Shown here: in pieces, positions 1-9,543 of the stretch
Layout of the letters: every line of letters starts with the position of its first letter
Numbering within the stretch: position 1 is the stretch's first letter
Notes under the pieces: model-generated
Database searches by the model: none
What the model was told of the DNA's origin: nothing
What the model saw: only the letters and a program-made list of their open reading frames with translations
Program-made: the position numbers and the translations under genes
Assembly: GCA_028278525.1 (NCBI GenBank)
Contig: JANQEE010000015.1
Span: forward strand, 55,478 to 119,477
From: Minwuiaceae bacterium
GTDB lineage: Bacteria; Pseudomonadota; Alphaproteobacteria; Minwuiales; Minwuiaceae
Direction of reading: 5' to 3'
DNA length: 64,000 nucleotides

Positions 1-326
1 CCCGGCGTCAGCGTATAGGCGATGCCGCGCGCTTCCAGCCGCCGGATCTGCTCGGCGACCGCGCTCCAGATCGCCAGATCGCCGGAATGCAGCCGCGCCA
101 CGTCCAGTCCTGCCGCATCCGCCTTCACATACTCGGCTTCGATGGCATCCAAATCCAACGGCGCCGTATCGATCAGCCGCGCATCGTCCGGGCACCACGC
201 CAGCAATTCCGGCGGCACGATGGACCCGGCATAAAGACAGACCGGGCATCGCGCCAGCAGGTCACGCCCACGCACCGTGATCAGGTCGGCCGCGCCCGGC
301 CCGGCGCCAATGAAATGCACCGTCAT
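1..326 (-). CDS. cobM: Precorrin-4 C11-methyltransferase, partial (3' end outside window)
   Basis: Only the N-terminal ~108 residues are present; the gene runs off the left edge. CobM uses SAM to methylate precorrin-4 at C-11 in aerobic cobalamin synthesis. The start [20 protein letters not shown] is the canonical N-terminus of the family, with the tetrapyrrole-methylase P-loop GAGPGAADL, followed by the CLYAGSIVP segment typical of CobM/CbiF. The ATG (complement of 324-326) overlaps the cobE stop in an ATGA, so it is translationally coupled as the last visible gene of cobL-cobE-cobM. The catalytic C-terminal half cannot be judged here. Confidence 0.93.
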   Translation of the reverse strand, partial: MTVHFIGAGPGAADLITVRGRDLLARCPVCLYAGSIVPPELLAWCPDDARLIDTAPLDLDAIEAEYVKADAAGLDVARLHSGDLAIWSAVAEQIRRLEARGIAYTLTP

Positions 327-706
327 CGATCCGCCTCGTCGGTCGCAATCGCGCAGGTCGCGCGCGTATCGGCGATCCGCGGCAGCAGCAACCGCGCGTC
401 CGGCCCCGCGGCGGCAAGCGCGGCGGCCTCCGCCACCGACGCGCTGCCGCAGCCCGGCATCGCATGCGACATGGTCGTAACGCAGCCCGGCGCCGCTTTG
501 GCCAGATCTCCATTATCGATGCGCATCAAGCGCACCCCAAATCCCTCGGCAACGCGCGACACAGCCACGATATCCGTTTCCTTGAACGCCGGAACCGCCA
601 GCCCGTTAATCGCCGGGACCGATGCCTCCGCCATGGCGCGCCGGACAACGGCGTCGATTTCGCCCGCCGACGCCGCGTTTCGATAGCCGATGCCCGCCAC
701 GATCAT
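323..706 (-). CDS. cobE: Cobalamin biosynthesis protein CobE (CbiG C-terminal-like)
   Basis: A 127-residue protein opening with [18 protein letters not shown], the hallmark of the CobE/CbiG-C family. Further family features are a central [17 protein letters not shown] segment and the glycine/alanine-rich [12 protein letters not shown] segment. In the anaerobic pathway CbiG opens the ring lactone; the aerobic CobE is a small homologue of its C-terminal domain whose exact role is poorly defined. It overlaps cobL upstream and cobM downstream by 4 nt each, so the three are a tight operon. Length fits the family. Function beyond 'needed for corrin synthesis' is inference from the family. Confidence 0.88.
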   Translation of the reverse strand: MIVAGIGYRNAASAGEIDAVVRRAMAEASVPAINGLAVPAFKETDIVAVSRVAEGFGVRLMRIDNGDLAKAAPGCVTTMSHAMPGCGSASVAEAAALAAAGPDARLLLPRIADTRATCAIATDEADR

Positions 707-1920
707 GGTTTCGTCACCGCGTAGTGCAGCACGGTCATCGCCGGTCGAAAGCCATGCATGCTGCCGACCGGCTCCAGACGTTCGATGGCGATACGCGTCA
801 GCCTGCCGCCGTGTCGTTGGAAGGCATCGCTCAATGCCGTCTGGGTTTCAAGCGTAACGGCGTTCGCGACCAGCCGTCCGCCCGTTGGCAAAGCGCCCCA
901 CGCCCCAGCCAACACCGCGGGATCGCCCGCGCCGCCGCCCAGGAACACCGCATTCGGCGCAGGTAACGTGGAAAATACGTCGGGCGCCATGCCCTCGCAT
1001 AAGTCCAATCGCGGCACGCCAAGCGACGCCGCGTTGCGGCCGGCGCGGTCGAGACGGTCCCGGCGTCGGTCGACGGCAACGGCTTTCGCCGCCGGACAGG
1101 CCAGCAACCACTCGATGGAGACCGACCCCGACCCACAGCCGATATCCCACAGCGTCTCTTCCGGCGCGGGGCCGAGGCTCGCCAGCGTGATCGCCCGTAT
1201 CTCCGCCTTCGTGATCTGACCGTCGTTCTCGAACCAGTCCTCGGACCGGCCCGGCACAGTCGGCAGAGATCGCACACCCACTTCCGCTTCGACCTCCACT
1301 CCGATCAAATTCAGCGGCCCGATCCCGGCCAGGTCGAACCCGGCGGCGGTCGTCGTCCGGCATCGCTCGTGGGGTCCGCCGACCGCTTCGAACACATGCA
1401 GCCGGCTTGGCCCGAAACCGTGCTGCGTCATGTACGCCGCAACCTCGGCCGGCGTTTCCGCGCCCGCGCTCAAAACCAGCAGTCTTGCCCGGTCCCGAAG
1501 CCGGGGCCGGATCGTTTCCAGCGGCCGGCCGCACAATGTCACGGTCTCGACATCCGGCTGCGACCACCCGAGACGGCCGGCCGCCAGGGCTATCGAGGAA
1601 ACCTGCGGCACCACGATCATCTCCGCCGCCGGCACATGCCTGGCCAGCTTCGACCCGACGCCGAAATAAAACGGATCTCCCGATGCAAGCACGGCCACCG
1701 GCCTGTCCCGCCTTGCCAGCAGAATGGGAATCGTATCGGCAATCGGCGACGCCCACGCCATCGCCTCGCCACGGATCAGAGATTGCGCCAGTTGCAGGTG
1801 GCGTTTACCCCCGACAACCAACGCCGCGCTTTCGATCAGCCCTCGCGCCTTCGCCGTTAAACCCTCGACGCCATCTTCGCCGATCCCTACGATTGCCAGC
1901 CAAGGCTCGATGCCGGCCAT
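703..1920 (-). CDS. cobL: Precorrin-6Y C5,15-methyltransferase (decarboxylating)
   Basis: Bifunctional CbiE-CbiT fusion of about 405 residues. The N-terminal ~200 residues are a tetrapyrrole methylase (PWLAIVGIGEDG, then GGKRHLQLA). The C-terminal part is a Rossmann methyltransferase with the SAM loop DIGCGSGSVSIEW. It methylates precorrin-6B at C-5 and C-15 and decarboxylates the C-12 acetate. I chose the ATG at 1918-1920 because MAGIEPWLAIVGIG matches family N-termini; in-frame ATG (1950) and GTG (1959) lie upstream but would overlap the divergent cobK start, and none of the three has a convincing ribosome site. It heads the cobL-cobE-cobM block. Confidence 0.92.
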   Translation of the reverse strand: MAGIEPWLAIVGIGEDGVEGLTAKARGLIESAALVVGGKRHLQLAQSLIRGEAMAWASPIADTIPILLARRDRPVAVLASGDPFYFGVGSKLARHVPAAEMIVVPQVSSIALAAGRLGWSQPDVETVTLCGRPLETIRPRLRDRARLLVLSAGAETPAEVAAYMTQHGFGPSRLHVFEAVGGPHERCRTTTAAGFDLAGIGPLNLIGVEVEAEVGVRSLPTVPGRSEDWFENDGQITKAEIRAITLASLGPAPEETLWDIGCGSGSVSIEWLLACPAAKAVAVDRRRDRLDRAGRNAASLGVPRLDLCEGMAPDVFSTLPAPNAVFLGGGAGDPAVLAGAWGALPTGGRLVANAVTLETQTALSDAFQRHGGRLTRIAIERLEPVGSMHGFRPAMTVLHYAVTKP

Positions 1921-1952
1921 CGCGCTGTTTTCATGTTCGGGGAGAATCATAG

Positions 1953-2738
1953 GTGACACCGCCGCGCCGTCGCGTCCTCATACTCGGTGGTACCGGCGAG
2001 GGGCTCGCGCTCGGCCGCGCCCTGGCCGATGACCCTCGGTTCGAAATCACCTATTCCGTCGCCGGCCGTACGACTGCCCCCGTATTGCCACCGACCGAGA
2101 CAAGGACCGGCGGGTTCGGTGGCGTCAACGGCCTTCAGCTTTACCTCGAAGGCCGAGAGATCGACCTCATCGTCGACGCAACCCATCCATTCGCCGCGCA
2201 GATGTCCGCCAACGCGGTCGAGGCGGCGGCCGAAACCGGCATCCCGGTGCTCGCCCTCCGACGGCCGCCCTGGACCGCCGACGACGGCGATCGTTGGATC
2301 GACGTACCGATCATGCAGGCGGCGGCCGACGCCATTGGCGCCGAAAGTCGCCGCGTCTTTCTCACCATCGGCCAGCACGATCTCGCGCCCTTTCTGACCG
2401 CGCCGCAACATCGCTACGTCTTGCGTAGCGTAGAGCCGCCACCGGAGAAGTTGCGGCCGCTGGACTGCCTGGTCATGGCGGAAAGAGGCCCCTTCGCCCT
2501 CGACGGCGAACGGGCGCTCCTCGCCGAGCATCGCATCGACATCCTGGTCACCAAGAATTCCGGCGGCGATGCGACCCGCCCGAAACTGATCGCCGCTCGC
2601 GAACGCGGCATTCCCGTCATCATGGTCGCGCGCCCCGCCCTGCCCCCGGCCACCGCCGAAGTCCCGGATGTCGACGCCGCGTTGGCTTGGCTGGACGCCG
2701 CTCATGGGTTCGTTCTCCCGACCGACCGCGGCGTGTAG
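1953..2738 (+). CDS. cobK: Precorrin-6A reductase
   Basis: 261-residue NADPH-dependent reductase that converts precorrin-6A to precorrin-6B. The N-terminus has the nucleotide-binding LILGGTGEGLALGRAL, followed by the CobK/CbiJ hallmarks DATHPFAAQMSANA and TKNSGGDATRPKL near the C-terminus. The start is GTG with a GGGGAG ribosome site at about 1939-1944, 8 nt upstream. It is the lone plus-strand gene amid minus-strand cob genes: its start faces cobL, and its 3' end overlaps the convergent cobJ by 37 nt. Its promoter must therefore lie inside or just upstream of the cobL start. Confidence 0.93.
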   Translation: MTPPRRRVLILGGTGEGLALGRALADDPRFEITYSVAGRTTAPVLPPTETRTGGFGGVNGLQLYLEGREIDLIVDATHPFAAQMSANAVEAAAETGIPVLALRRPPWTADDGDRWIDVPIMQAAADAIGAESRRVFLTIGQHDLAPFLTAPQHRYVLRSVEPPPEKLRPLDCLVMAERGPFALDGERALLAEHRIDILVTKNSGGDATRPKLIAARERGIPVIMVARPALPPATAEVPDVDAALAWLDAAHGFVLPTDRGV

Positions 2739-3466
2739 ATCCACGCGGTTCCGTCCGGCCGCGCGATCGTCCGGCTCTCTTCGGTGCCGACAATGACCAG
2801 CGTCCGCATATCCGCCTGATCGCTACTGGCGTTAGCCAGCGTCGTTCGGTCGATCCGTTCGTCGGCTCGGCTGATGGCACGGGCGAAAACCACCGGCACA
2901 TCTCCCGGCAGGATTTCCCGCAACCGGTCGAGAATGGCGTCCAGCTGCCAGGGCCGTGCTTTGGAAACGGGATTGTACAAAGCCATGGCCAGGCCGGCGC
3001 GTGCCGCCATGCCGACCCGGCCGAGCACCGTTTCCCAGGGTTTCAGGTTGTCCGACAGCGAAATCACGCAGAAGTCGTTGCCGCAGGGCGCGCCGATCCT
3101 CGCCGCCGCCGCCAACACGGCGGAGACGCCCGGCACCACCTCGATATCGGTCGCCCGCCGCGCCGCGTCGCCCTGCTCCAGCGCTTCGAACACCGCCGCG
3201 GCCATCGCGAACACGCCGGGATCGCCGGAGGACACCATCGCGACCTGCCGGCCCTGCTGCGCCAGATCCAGCGCCAGGTCGGCGCGCGCCAGTTCCTCCC
3301 GATTGTCGGAGGCGTGCCGGCGCTGATGCGGCGCCAGCGAGACGCGGTCGAGATAGGGGCCGTAGCCGACCAGATCCGTCGCCGCCTCAAGCGCCGCGGC
3401 GGCGCGCGGCGAACGGAGATCGTCCGCGCCCGGCCCGAGGCCGACGATGGCGAGCCGCCCGGTCAT
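2702..3466 (-). CDS. cobJ: Precorrin-3B C17-methyltransferase
   Basis: 254 residues, normal for CobJ. It methylates C-17 of precorrin-3B and drives ring contraction. Tetrapyrrole-methylase features are LAIVGLGPGADDL at the N-terminus, VGYGPYLD near residue 35, the SSGDPGVFAMA SAM loop around residue 80, and ALYNPVSKARPWQ around residue 160. It is the last gene of the riboswitch-led minus-strand operon and starts in a 4-nt overlap with cobI. The 3' end overlaps the opposing cobK by 37 nt, so the two transcripts are antisense to each other there. Confidence 0.94.
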   Translation of the reverse strand: MTGRLAIVGLGPGADDLRSPRAAAALEAATDLVGYGPYLDRVSLAPHQRRHASDNREELARADLALDLAQQGRQVAMVSSGDPGVFAMAAAVFEALEQGDAARRATDIEVVPGVSAVLAAAARIGAPCGNDFCVISLSDNLKPWETVLGRVGMAARAGLAMALYNPVSKARPWQLDAILDRLREILPGDVPVVFARAISRADERIDRTTLANASSDQADMRTLVIVGTEESRTIARPDGTAWIYTPRSVGRTNP

Positions 3467-4206
3467 CGTGCCCCCCGCCGGCCCGGCACAAGGACCATGG
3501 AGAAATAGGGCGCCGGCTTGTCCGGGTCGCGCGCGGCCAACGGCTCGATCCGCTCGGCCGCCATCGTGCCGCGCTCCACATAGACCGACCGGTCGAGCAG
3601 GCCGACCCGGTCCAGAGCCCGGCGGATCTTCGGCAGGTTACGGCCGACCTTCATAATCACCGCTGCGTCCGCTTCCGCCAGCTTCCGCGCCAGAACCGCC
3701 GCTTCCAGCGTGCCCGGCAATACCGAGAGGATGTCGTCGCCGTGGGTCATCGGTAGGTCGGCGGCGGCCCAGCAGCCGCTCATGCCCGTAATCCCGGCAA
3801 TCGCCCGGGTGGAAAACCGCCCCGCCAATCGATCGTGAAGGTACATAAACGACCCATAAAAAAACGGATCGCCCTCGCACAAAACGGCGACGGACCGGCC
3901 CGACACCAAGTGCTCGGCGATCCGCCCGGCGCAGATATCGTAGAAGCCGCTCATTTCGGATCGGTAGCCGGCGTCGGTCGCCGGTACTTCCACGGTGAAC
4001 GGATAGTCGAAGCGCAGCTCTTCCTGATCGCCGTGTAGATGCGGGTCGGCAATCGTGCGCGCATTTCCCACACAGCCGCGTTTGGCGAAAAAGGCGACGA
4101 CCGGGCTTTCCCGCAGCACCCGCGCGGCTTTCAGCGTCAGCAGCTCCGGGTCTCCCGGCCCGACGCCGACGCCCCACAGCACGGCTGTTTCCAAAACCGC
4201 GCTCAT
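3463..4206 (-). CDS. cobI: Precorrin-2 C20-methyltransferase
   Basis: 247-residue SAM-dependent enzyme making precorrin-3A from precorrin-2. Landmarks are LWGVGVGPGDPELLTLKA at the N-terminus, CEGDPFFYGSFMYLHDRL in the SAM-binding region, the GITGMSGCWAAADLP segment, and KVGRNLPKIRRAL in the C-terminal third. The frame stays open far upstream, but the start MSAVLETAV at 4204-4206 overlaps the cobH stop as ATGA and matches family length. It sits between cobH and cobJ in the operon. Confidence 0.94.
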   Translation of the reverse strand: MSAVLETAVLWGVGVGPGDPELLTLKAARVLRESPVVAFFAKRGCVGNARTIADPHLHGDQEELRFDYPFTVEVPATDAGYRSEMSGFYDICAGRIAEHLVSGRSVAVLCEGDPFFYGSFMYLHDRLAGRFSTRAIAGITGMSGCWAAADLPMTHGDDILSVLPGTLEAAVLARKLAEADAAVIMKVGRNLPKIRRALDRVGLLDRSVYVERGTMAAERIEPLAARDPDKPAPYFSMVLVPGRRGAR

Positions 4207-4844
4207 TCCACCTCGCTCGCCAGCGCGTTGACCGCCGCGACCGCCATCGCGCTGCCGCCCCGCCGCCCATGCACCACCACGCTTTCCAGCCGGCCGTCCT
4301 CCGCCAGTGCCTGTTTGCTTTCGGCTGCGCCGACAAAGCCGACGGGCATGCCGATCACGGCCGCCGGACGCGGCGCGCCGCCGTCGATCATCTCCAGCAA
4401 ATGGAACAACGCCGTCGGCGCGTTGCCGATGGCCACCACCGCGCCCTGCAGACGCTCTCCCCAGAGTTCCAGCGCCGCGGCGCTCCGCGTATTGCCGATC
4501 GATTTCGCCAGGTCGGGCACCCGCGAATCGGCCAACATGCAGACGACGTCGTTGTCCGCCGGCAGACGGGACCGCGTGATGCCGTGTTCTACCATGCGGC
4601 TGTCGCACAGCACCGGCGCGCCGGCCAACAACGCGCCGCGCGCCGCTTCGACAAAGCCGTTCGAAAAGCTCAGGTCGTCGACGATATCCACCATGCCGCA
4701 GGCGTGAATGACCCGCACGGCGACCCGTGCCTCCCATTCCGAGAGGTGGTAAAGCTCAGCCTCGCGGCGAATGGTGGCGAACGACCGTTCATAGATCGCC
4801 GCGCCCTCGCGGATATAGTCGTACCGTCCCGCCGTTTCCGTCAT
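4203..4844 (-). CDS. cobH: Precorrin-8X methylmutase
   Basis: 213 residues. CobH moves the C-11 methyl group to C-12, giving hydrogenobyrinic acid. The family signature is visible: RVIHACGMVDIVDDL with the catalytic-region histidine, then VLCDSRMVEHGITRSRL and VIGMPVGFVGAAESK near the C-terminus. The start MTETAGRYDYIREG at 4842-4844 overlaps the cobG stop by 4 nt; longer upstream extensions would run inside cobG and are unlikely. Confidence 0.94.
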   Translation of the reverse strand: MTETAGRYDYIREGAAIYERSFATIRREAELYHLSEWEARVAVRVIHACGMVDIVDDLSFSNGFVEAARGALLAGAPVLCDSRMVEHGITRSRLPADNDVVCMLADSRVPDLAKSIGNTRSAAALELWGERLQGAVVAIGNAPTALFHLLEMIDGGAPRPAAVIGMPVGFVGAAESKQALAEDGRLESVVVHGRRGGSAMAVAAVNALASEVE

Positions 4845-6127
4845 CGGCCACTCCGCCGGATTGCAGCAATGGCTGTGTCCCGTGTCAGGCTGGAGAGATC
4901 CGGCGTCTCGCCGGCCCGTCCCGCGCGCACCAGGTCGTAGCCTCCGTTGTCCGCCGTCAATGTCAGGTCCGCAGGGCGTCCGTAGGCGCATCCCTTGGCG
5001 CAGCCGGAGACATGAAGCGTCGCACCCTCGGGCAGCGCCGCCGAGAATACGGCCGCATCCGTCAGGATGTCGGCGCCCGCATGCAGGCAGCCGGGCCTGC
5101 CGGTGCAGGCAAAGACGCGCAGGCGCGGATCGCAGGCGTCCACGATCAGGCCGAGCGCCGATATCTCGGTACGGACAAGCGCGGCGTCGGCGGCCGCGAT
5201 TCCGGGCAGAACGGCGGCGCGCCACGGCGTCAACCGGACCGTCCCGTCGCCGTTCGCCTCGGCGATATCGGCCAGCGCCACCAGCACCTCCGCGGGCAAC
5301 CGCCCGAACGCCGGCGCGGCAATCATCGCACCCGACGCCGTCGAAAGCCGTGTGAACCGCGGCACGCCCAACGACGACACCGCCGCCGGCGTTTCGCGCC
5401 ACTGCCACGGTAGATCAAACGCGTCCAAAAACCGGTCCGGACCGATCTCCTCCAGCAGCGATGCGACGCGCCGGTGGGCAGGGCTCGCCTGCGCCTTAAA
5501 AGCGTGCAACAGCCGAACGGCCGTCGCCGCGACGCCCGGCGACGGTACGGCGATCTCCGCGAACCGCCCGTCGCCGTCGGCCGGCAGGCGCAATACAGCC
5601 GCCCCGTCCGCCGTGCCGGCAATGGTAATGTCCGCCGTCTCGACCGGGCCGCCCGTCGTCAACGGCAGGACCCCGCCGCCGTCCACTGCAACCCCCACCT
5701 TGCCCGGCAGATCGCGCAGCGAACGGTCGGCGACCAGCGCGGCCTCGATCGCCCGGGCAATCCCGTGCGCGTCGAGCGTGCAGGACGGATCCTCCGTCGG
5801 CGACAACGGCGCGGCCAGCACCGTGCGCACCGCCTCGGCCGCCGCGTCGGGCACCGCCAGACGGCAGGTCAGGACGATATCGGCGAACCGCGCATGACCG
5901 GCGGCGTCGAACCCCCTCGCCTGTAAATTGCCGCGCCGGGTTATCTCCAGTTGGCCGTTGCCGAACCGGTCGGCCGCCTCCGCGATCACCCGGGCCTGAT
6001 CGGCGTTAAGCGTCGCCGCCGTCGGCTTGATGCGGGCGATCAGTCCGTCGCCGGCGGCCATCGGGCGCAACGCCGACGGACACCAGCCCTTGACGTCGGG
6101 CGCCAAAGGTCGATCCGTCGCGATCAT
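4841..6127 (-). CDS. cobG: Precorrin-3B synthase (oxygen-dependent)
   Basis: 428 residues, sirohaem/nitrite-reductase-like fold. CobG uses O2 and an Fe-S centre to hydroxylate C-20 and form the gamma-lactone, which marks the aerobic pathway. Visible features are KGWCPSALRPMAAGDGLIARIK and ITRRGNLQARG near the N-terminus, and the cysteines ACTGRPGC and HVSGCAKGCAYG in the C-terminal part, the expected Fe-S/sirohaem ligand motifs. I prefer the start MIATDRPLAPD at 6125-6127 because it overlaps the cobN stop as ATGA; an 18-residue longer frame has no support. Confidence 0.93.
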   Translation of the reverse strand: MIATDRPLAPDVKGWCPSALRPMAAGDGLIARIKPTAATLNADQARVIAEAADRFGNGQLEITRRGNLQARGFDAAGHARFADIVLTCRLAVPDAAAEAVRTVLAAPLSPTEDPSCTLDAHGIARAIEAALVADRSLRDLPGKVGVAVDGGGVLPLTTGGPVETADITIAGTADGAAVLRLPADGDGRFAEIAVPSPGVAATAVRLLHAFKAQASPAHRRVASLLEEIGPDRFLDAFDLPWQWRETPAAVSSLGVPRFTRLSTASGAMIAAPAFGRLPAEVLVALADIAEANGDGTVRLTPWRAAVLPGIAAADAALVRTEISALGLIVDACDPRLRVFACTGRPGCLHAGADILTDAAVFSAALPEGATLHVSGCAKGCAYGRPADLTLTADNGGYDLVRAGRAGETPDLSSLTRDTAIAAIRRSGR

Positions 6128-9100
6128 GCGTCCCTCCCACCCGACAGTTCGGCCACCACGCTGTTGCGGCGCGGCCGCCACAGGTCGCGCCGCATGGCTT
6201 CGTCGAACCGGGCGCGCATGGCGTCGCGCGCCTCCGGGTTCTCCCGGCGCAGGAAGGCGTCGACACCGTCATCGCCAAGCGTCGCGTCGAACACCAGGTC
6301 GAACTGCTGATCCAGGCGTGTTGGCACCGTCGCGGCGAAACCGAACAACGCGTCCAGCGCGCGCGCCATCTCCGCGCCGCCGCGATAGCCATGCCGCATC
6401 ATGCCGTCCAGCCAGGCCGGGTTGGCGACCCGGCCGCGCACCACCCGGGCGATTTCTTCCTGTACGGTCCGGTCGACCGGCTTATCCGGATCGCTGATAT
6501 CCGCGTGATACAGCGTCGGCGACCCGCCCAGGGATTCGGCGGCGGCGGCGAACCCGCCCTCGTGATTGGCGTATTCGCCGTCCTCCAGCAGGTCGATCTC
6601 GCGATGGTCCTGATGGTGCACGAACGCCTGGGCCGATTTCACCCGCGCCGCGAAGCCGTCCAGGTCGACGCGCCCCTCCAGACCCTTCCCGTAACTGCCG
6701 GCGCTCGCTGCAAGGTAGGCCTCGCCCAGATCGTTCTTTGCCCGCCACGCCCCCCGCTCGAGGATGGGGTTGAGGCCGACGCCGTAATCGCCGGGAACCG
6801 CGCCGTATATCCGCGCGGTCGCGCTGCGCAGCGCCTCGCCGTCAAGCCCCCGCGCCGCCGCCAGCAGCGGGTTCGACTCGTCGTCCTCGTGGTCGCGCGC
6901 GGCAACGGCCCGCACCGCCGCGTCGAACAGGGCGATCTGCGGCTCGAACGTGTCCCTGAACAAACCGGAGATGCGCAGCGTCACGTCCGCCCGCGGCCGG
7001 TCCAGCACGGCCAGCGGCAGCACCTCGAACCCGTTCACCCGGTTCGACCCGTTGTCCCAGACCGGCGCGACACCCATCAGCACCAGAGCCAGAGCAAGAT
7101 CCTCGCCGCCGGTGCGGATGGTCGTCGATCCCCACAGGTCGACAAGCCAGGTTCGCGGCCAGTCGCCGTGCTCCTGCAGATGCCGCGCGATCAGCGCGTC
7201 CGCCGCTTTCTGCGCCAGCGCCAGGGCCGAACGCGTCGGCACGGCGCGCGGGTCGATGGTGTAGAGGTTGCGCCCGGTCGGCAGCACGTCGGCCCGTCCC
7301 CGCGTCGGCGCGCCGGCCGCACCCGGCTCGACGAAGCGCCCGTCCAGCCCGGCCAGCAGCGCGTTCTTCTCCGCCGCCGCACAGGCATCCAGCCTGGCGG
7401 TCAGATCGGCCGGGTCCAGCGACGGACAGGCGCGAACCAGCGCCTCCTTCAGCAACGCCATTCGCTCGCCGGCAGGCGGCCGGCCGAAGATATGCAGGCC
7501 GTCGCGGATCTGCAGCTCCTTCACGTCGCAGAGATAAGCATCAAGCCGCGCCAGCCGCTCGTCCTCGTCCATCTCCTCGGTCGCGCCGCTTTCCGCCAGC
7601 AGCCCCTGGTCGGTGGCGCGCTCCAGGATTTCGTCGCGCAGCAAGGTCATACGCCGCGCATCCAGCCCGTCGGCGGCGGCGTATTCGTCGATCAGCTTTT
7701 CCAGCTCCTGGGCCGCGCCATGGCTGCCGGCGGACTTCAGCGGCGGCGTCAGATGGCCGATGGTCACCGCACCCAACCGGCGCTTGGCGGCGGCCGCCTC
7801 GCCCGGATTGTTGACGATAAACGGATAAAGCACCGGCAGCCCCCCGGTCAGCCGCGCCGGAAAACAATCGCCGGATTGCGCGACGGCCTTGCCCGGCAGC
7901 CATTCCAGCGTCCCATGCGTGCCGAAATGAACGATAGCATGCACGTCCCGCACATAACGGAGCCAGAGATAGAACGCCACATAGCCGTGCCGCGGCGGCA
8001 GGTCCGGGTCGTGATAGGACGCCTTGCGGTCCAGCGCATTGCCCCGGTCCGGCTGAATGGCGGCCACGACATTACCCAGTTCGACAACGTTTAAACCGAA
8101 CGCGCCATCCCGCACGGCCGGATCATCGGCCGCCGGTCCCCAGGCTTCCAGCACCTTGCGCCGCAAACCCGCCGGCAACGCGGCGAACAATCGGCCATAT
8201 GTCTCAAGTTCCATGATCCGCGCGGGCGTCGACCGGCAGAGGTCACGCGCCAGATCGCCGGAACTCGGAATGCGGCCGGACAACCGATAGCCGGCCTCGC
8301 CCATGTCTTCCAGGAAAGCGCTCAGGCTGGCGGGCGCATCCAGCCCTACCGCATGGGCCGCCTGTCCCGCCGCGCCCGGATAATCGGACAATACGATTCC
8401 GACCCGCCGGTCGGATGGCGCCGTTGTCGCCAGACGCGCCCAGGCCGCCGCCCGGTCGGCCGCCGCCGCGATACCATCCGCATCCGCCAGATGCCGGGCC
8501 CGCGGGAATTCCAACGCCGCGACCGGCCGATCCATATCCTTGAAGGAAATCGCATCGGCGAACAAACGCCCGTCCAACTCCGGCAAAACCACCTGCATGG
8601 CAAGATCGGCCTGGCTCAGGCCCCGCGCCGAAGCCTGCCATGCCTCACGGGACGAACCCGACAAAGCGACCTGCAGCACCGGCGCCCCCGCCGCATCCAG
8701 CGGCGACCCGCCGCTATCGTCCAGGCGGGCCGAGAATCCCGTCGCATTGATCACCACCGCCGGCCGCCACGCGGCCAGCCGGTTTCGCGTCAGGTCAGCC
8801 GAGACCGGCTCCTTCAGGCTGGTCACGTAAAGCGACCGCACGTCCAATCCGGCCCGGTCGAGCGCCTCAGCCAACCGCTCCAGCGGTTCCATGTCGGCAG
8901 CCAGCCGATACGACCGGTAGAACACGATCGCCGCCAACGGCCGTCCGCTGTCGTCGGGCAGGTCGAACCTATGCTCGCCTGCGGCCGGTTCGTCGGTCAC
9001 CGGCGCGGCCGGCGCATCGCTTAAACCCGCAAGATGGGCGGCAAGCCGCAACGCAGACGCCGTATTGTCGGGCCCGCCGGCATCCAGCAGTGCCTTCAGG

Positions 9101-9519
9101 CTGCTCCGGTCTTTGTCCGAAACCGTCGACAGGTCGGCAAAGCGCGGATCGTCCCGTCCATCGCCGGGCACGATGACAAGCGCGGTCCCCGTCGTCCGGC
9201 AGACCGCTGCGCATTCCTCAATCCCGTAACGCCAGTAATCCACGCCGCCCAGCAACCGCACGACCACGCATCTCGCGTGCTCGATCACCTGTTCGACGAA
9301 CAGGTCGACCGACATCGGATGACGCAACTTCTGTAAGTTTGCCAGCCGCATCGCCGGCAATGCATCGCCTCGCCCTTTCGCCGCGTCCCACGCCGCCGCC
9401 GCCGCGCCCAGGTCGCTGTCCGAAAACGACAGCAGAACGATGGGCGCGGGCGTCAGGCCCAGGTCGACGGCCTCGTCGCCCTCGTTCAGGCTGTGGGTCT
9501 CGCGGACGAGGATATGCAT
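6124..9519 (-). CDS. cobN: Aerobic cobaltochelatase subunit CobN
   Basis: 1131 residues, the large ChlH-like subunit of the ATP-dependent CobNST cobaltochelatase that inserts cobalt into hydrogenobyrinic acid a,c-diamide. Family landmarks are LLGGVDYWRYGIEE near residue 90, HFGTHGTLEWLPGKA in the middle, LVDLWGSTTIRTGGEDLA around two-thirds, and HHQDHREIDLLEDGEYANHEGG near the C-terminus. It appears some 100 residues shorter than the classical Pseudomonas-type CobN, yet these motifs are present. Partner subunits CobS and CobT are not in the window. It follows cobW by 24 nt and overlaps cobG by 4 nt. Confidence 0.95.
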   Translation of the reverse strand: MHILVRETHSLNEGDEAVDLGLTPAPIVLLSFSDSDLGAAAAAWDAAKGRGDALPAMRLANLQKLRHPMSVDLFVEQVIEHARCVVVRLLGGVDYWRYGIEECAAVCRTTGTALVIVPGDGRDDPRFADLSTVSDKDRSSLKALLDAGGPDNTASALRLAAHLAGLSDAPAAPVTDEPAAGEHRFDLPDDSGRPLAAIVFYRSYRLAADMEPLERLAEALDRAGLDVRSLYVTSLKEPVSADLTRNRLAAWRPAVVINATGFSARLDDSGGSPLDAAGAPVLQVALSGSSREAWQASARGLSQADLAMQVVLPELDGRLFADAISFKDMDRPVAALEFPRARHLADADGIAAAADRAAAWARLATTAPSDRRVGIVLSDYPGAAGQAAHAVGLDAPASLSAFLEDMGEAGYRLSGRIPSSGDLARDLCRSTPARIMELETYGRLFAALPAGLRRKVLEAWGPAADDPAVRDGAFGLNVVELGNVVAAIQPDRGNALDRKASYHDPDLPPRHGYVAFYLWLRYVRDVHAIVHFGTHGTLEWLPGKAVAQSGDCFPARLTGGLPVLYPFIVNNPGEAAAAKRRLGAVTIGHLTPPLKSAGSHGAAQELEKLIDEYAAADGLDARRMTLLRDEILERATDQGLLAESGATEEMDEDERLARLDAYLCDVKELQIRDGLHIFGRPPAGERMALLKEALVRACPSLDPADLTARLDACAAAEKNALLAGLDGRFVEPGAAGAPTRGRADVLPTGRNLYTIDPRAVPTRSALALAQKAADALIARHLQEHGDWPRTWLVDLWGSTTIRTGGEDLALALVLMGVAPVWDNGSNRVNGFEVLPLAVLDRPRADVTLRISGLFRDTFEPQIALFDAAVRAVAARDHEDDESNPLLAAARGLDGEALRSATARIYGAVPGDYGVGLNPILERGAWRAKNDLGEAYLAASAGSYGKGLEGRVDLDGFAARVKSAQAFVHHQDHREIDLLEDGEYANHEGGFAAAAESLGGSPTLYHADISDPDKPVDRTVQEEIARVVRGRVANPAWLDGMMRHGYRGGAEMARALDALFGFAATVPTRLDQQFDLVFDATLGDDGVDAFLRRENPEARDAMRARFDEAMRRDLWRPRRNSVVAELSGGRDA

Positions 9520-9543
9520 CTCAGGTAGCGCCCGTCCCCGCCG

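Noticed and set aside
4207..4737. Long upstream extension of cobI
   Set aside because: It reads through cobH out of frame; the start at 4206 is coupled to cobH and gives the family N-terminus.
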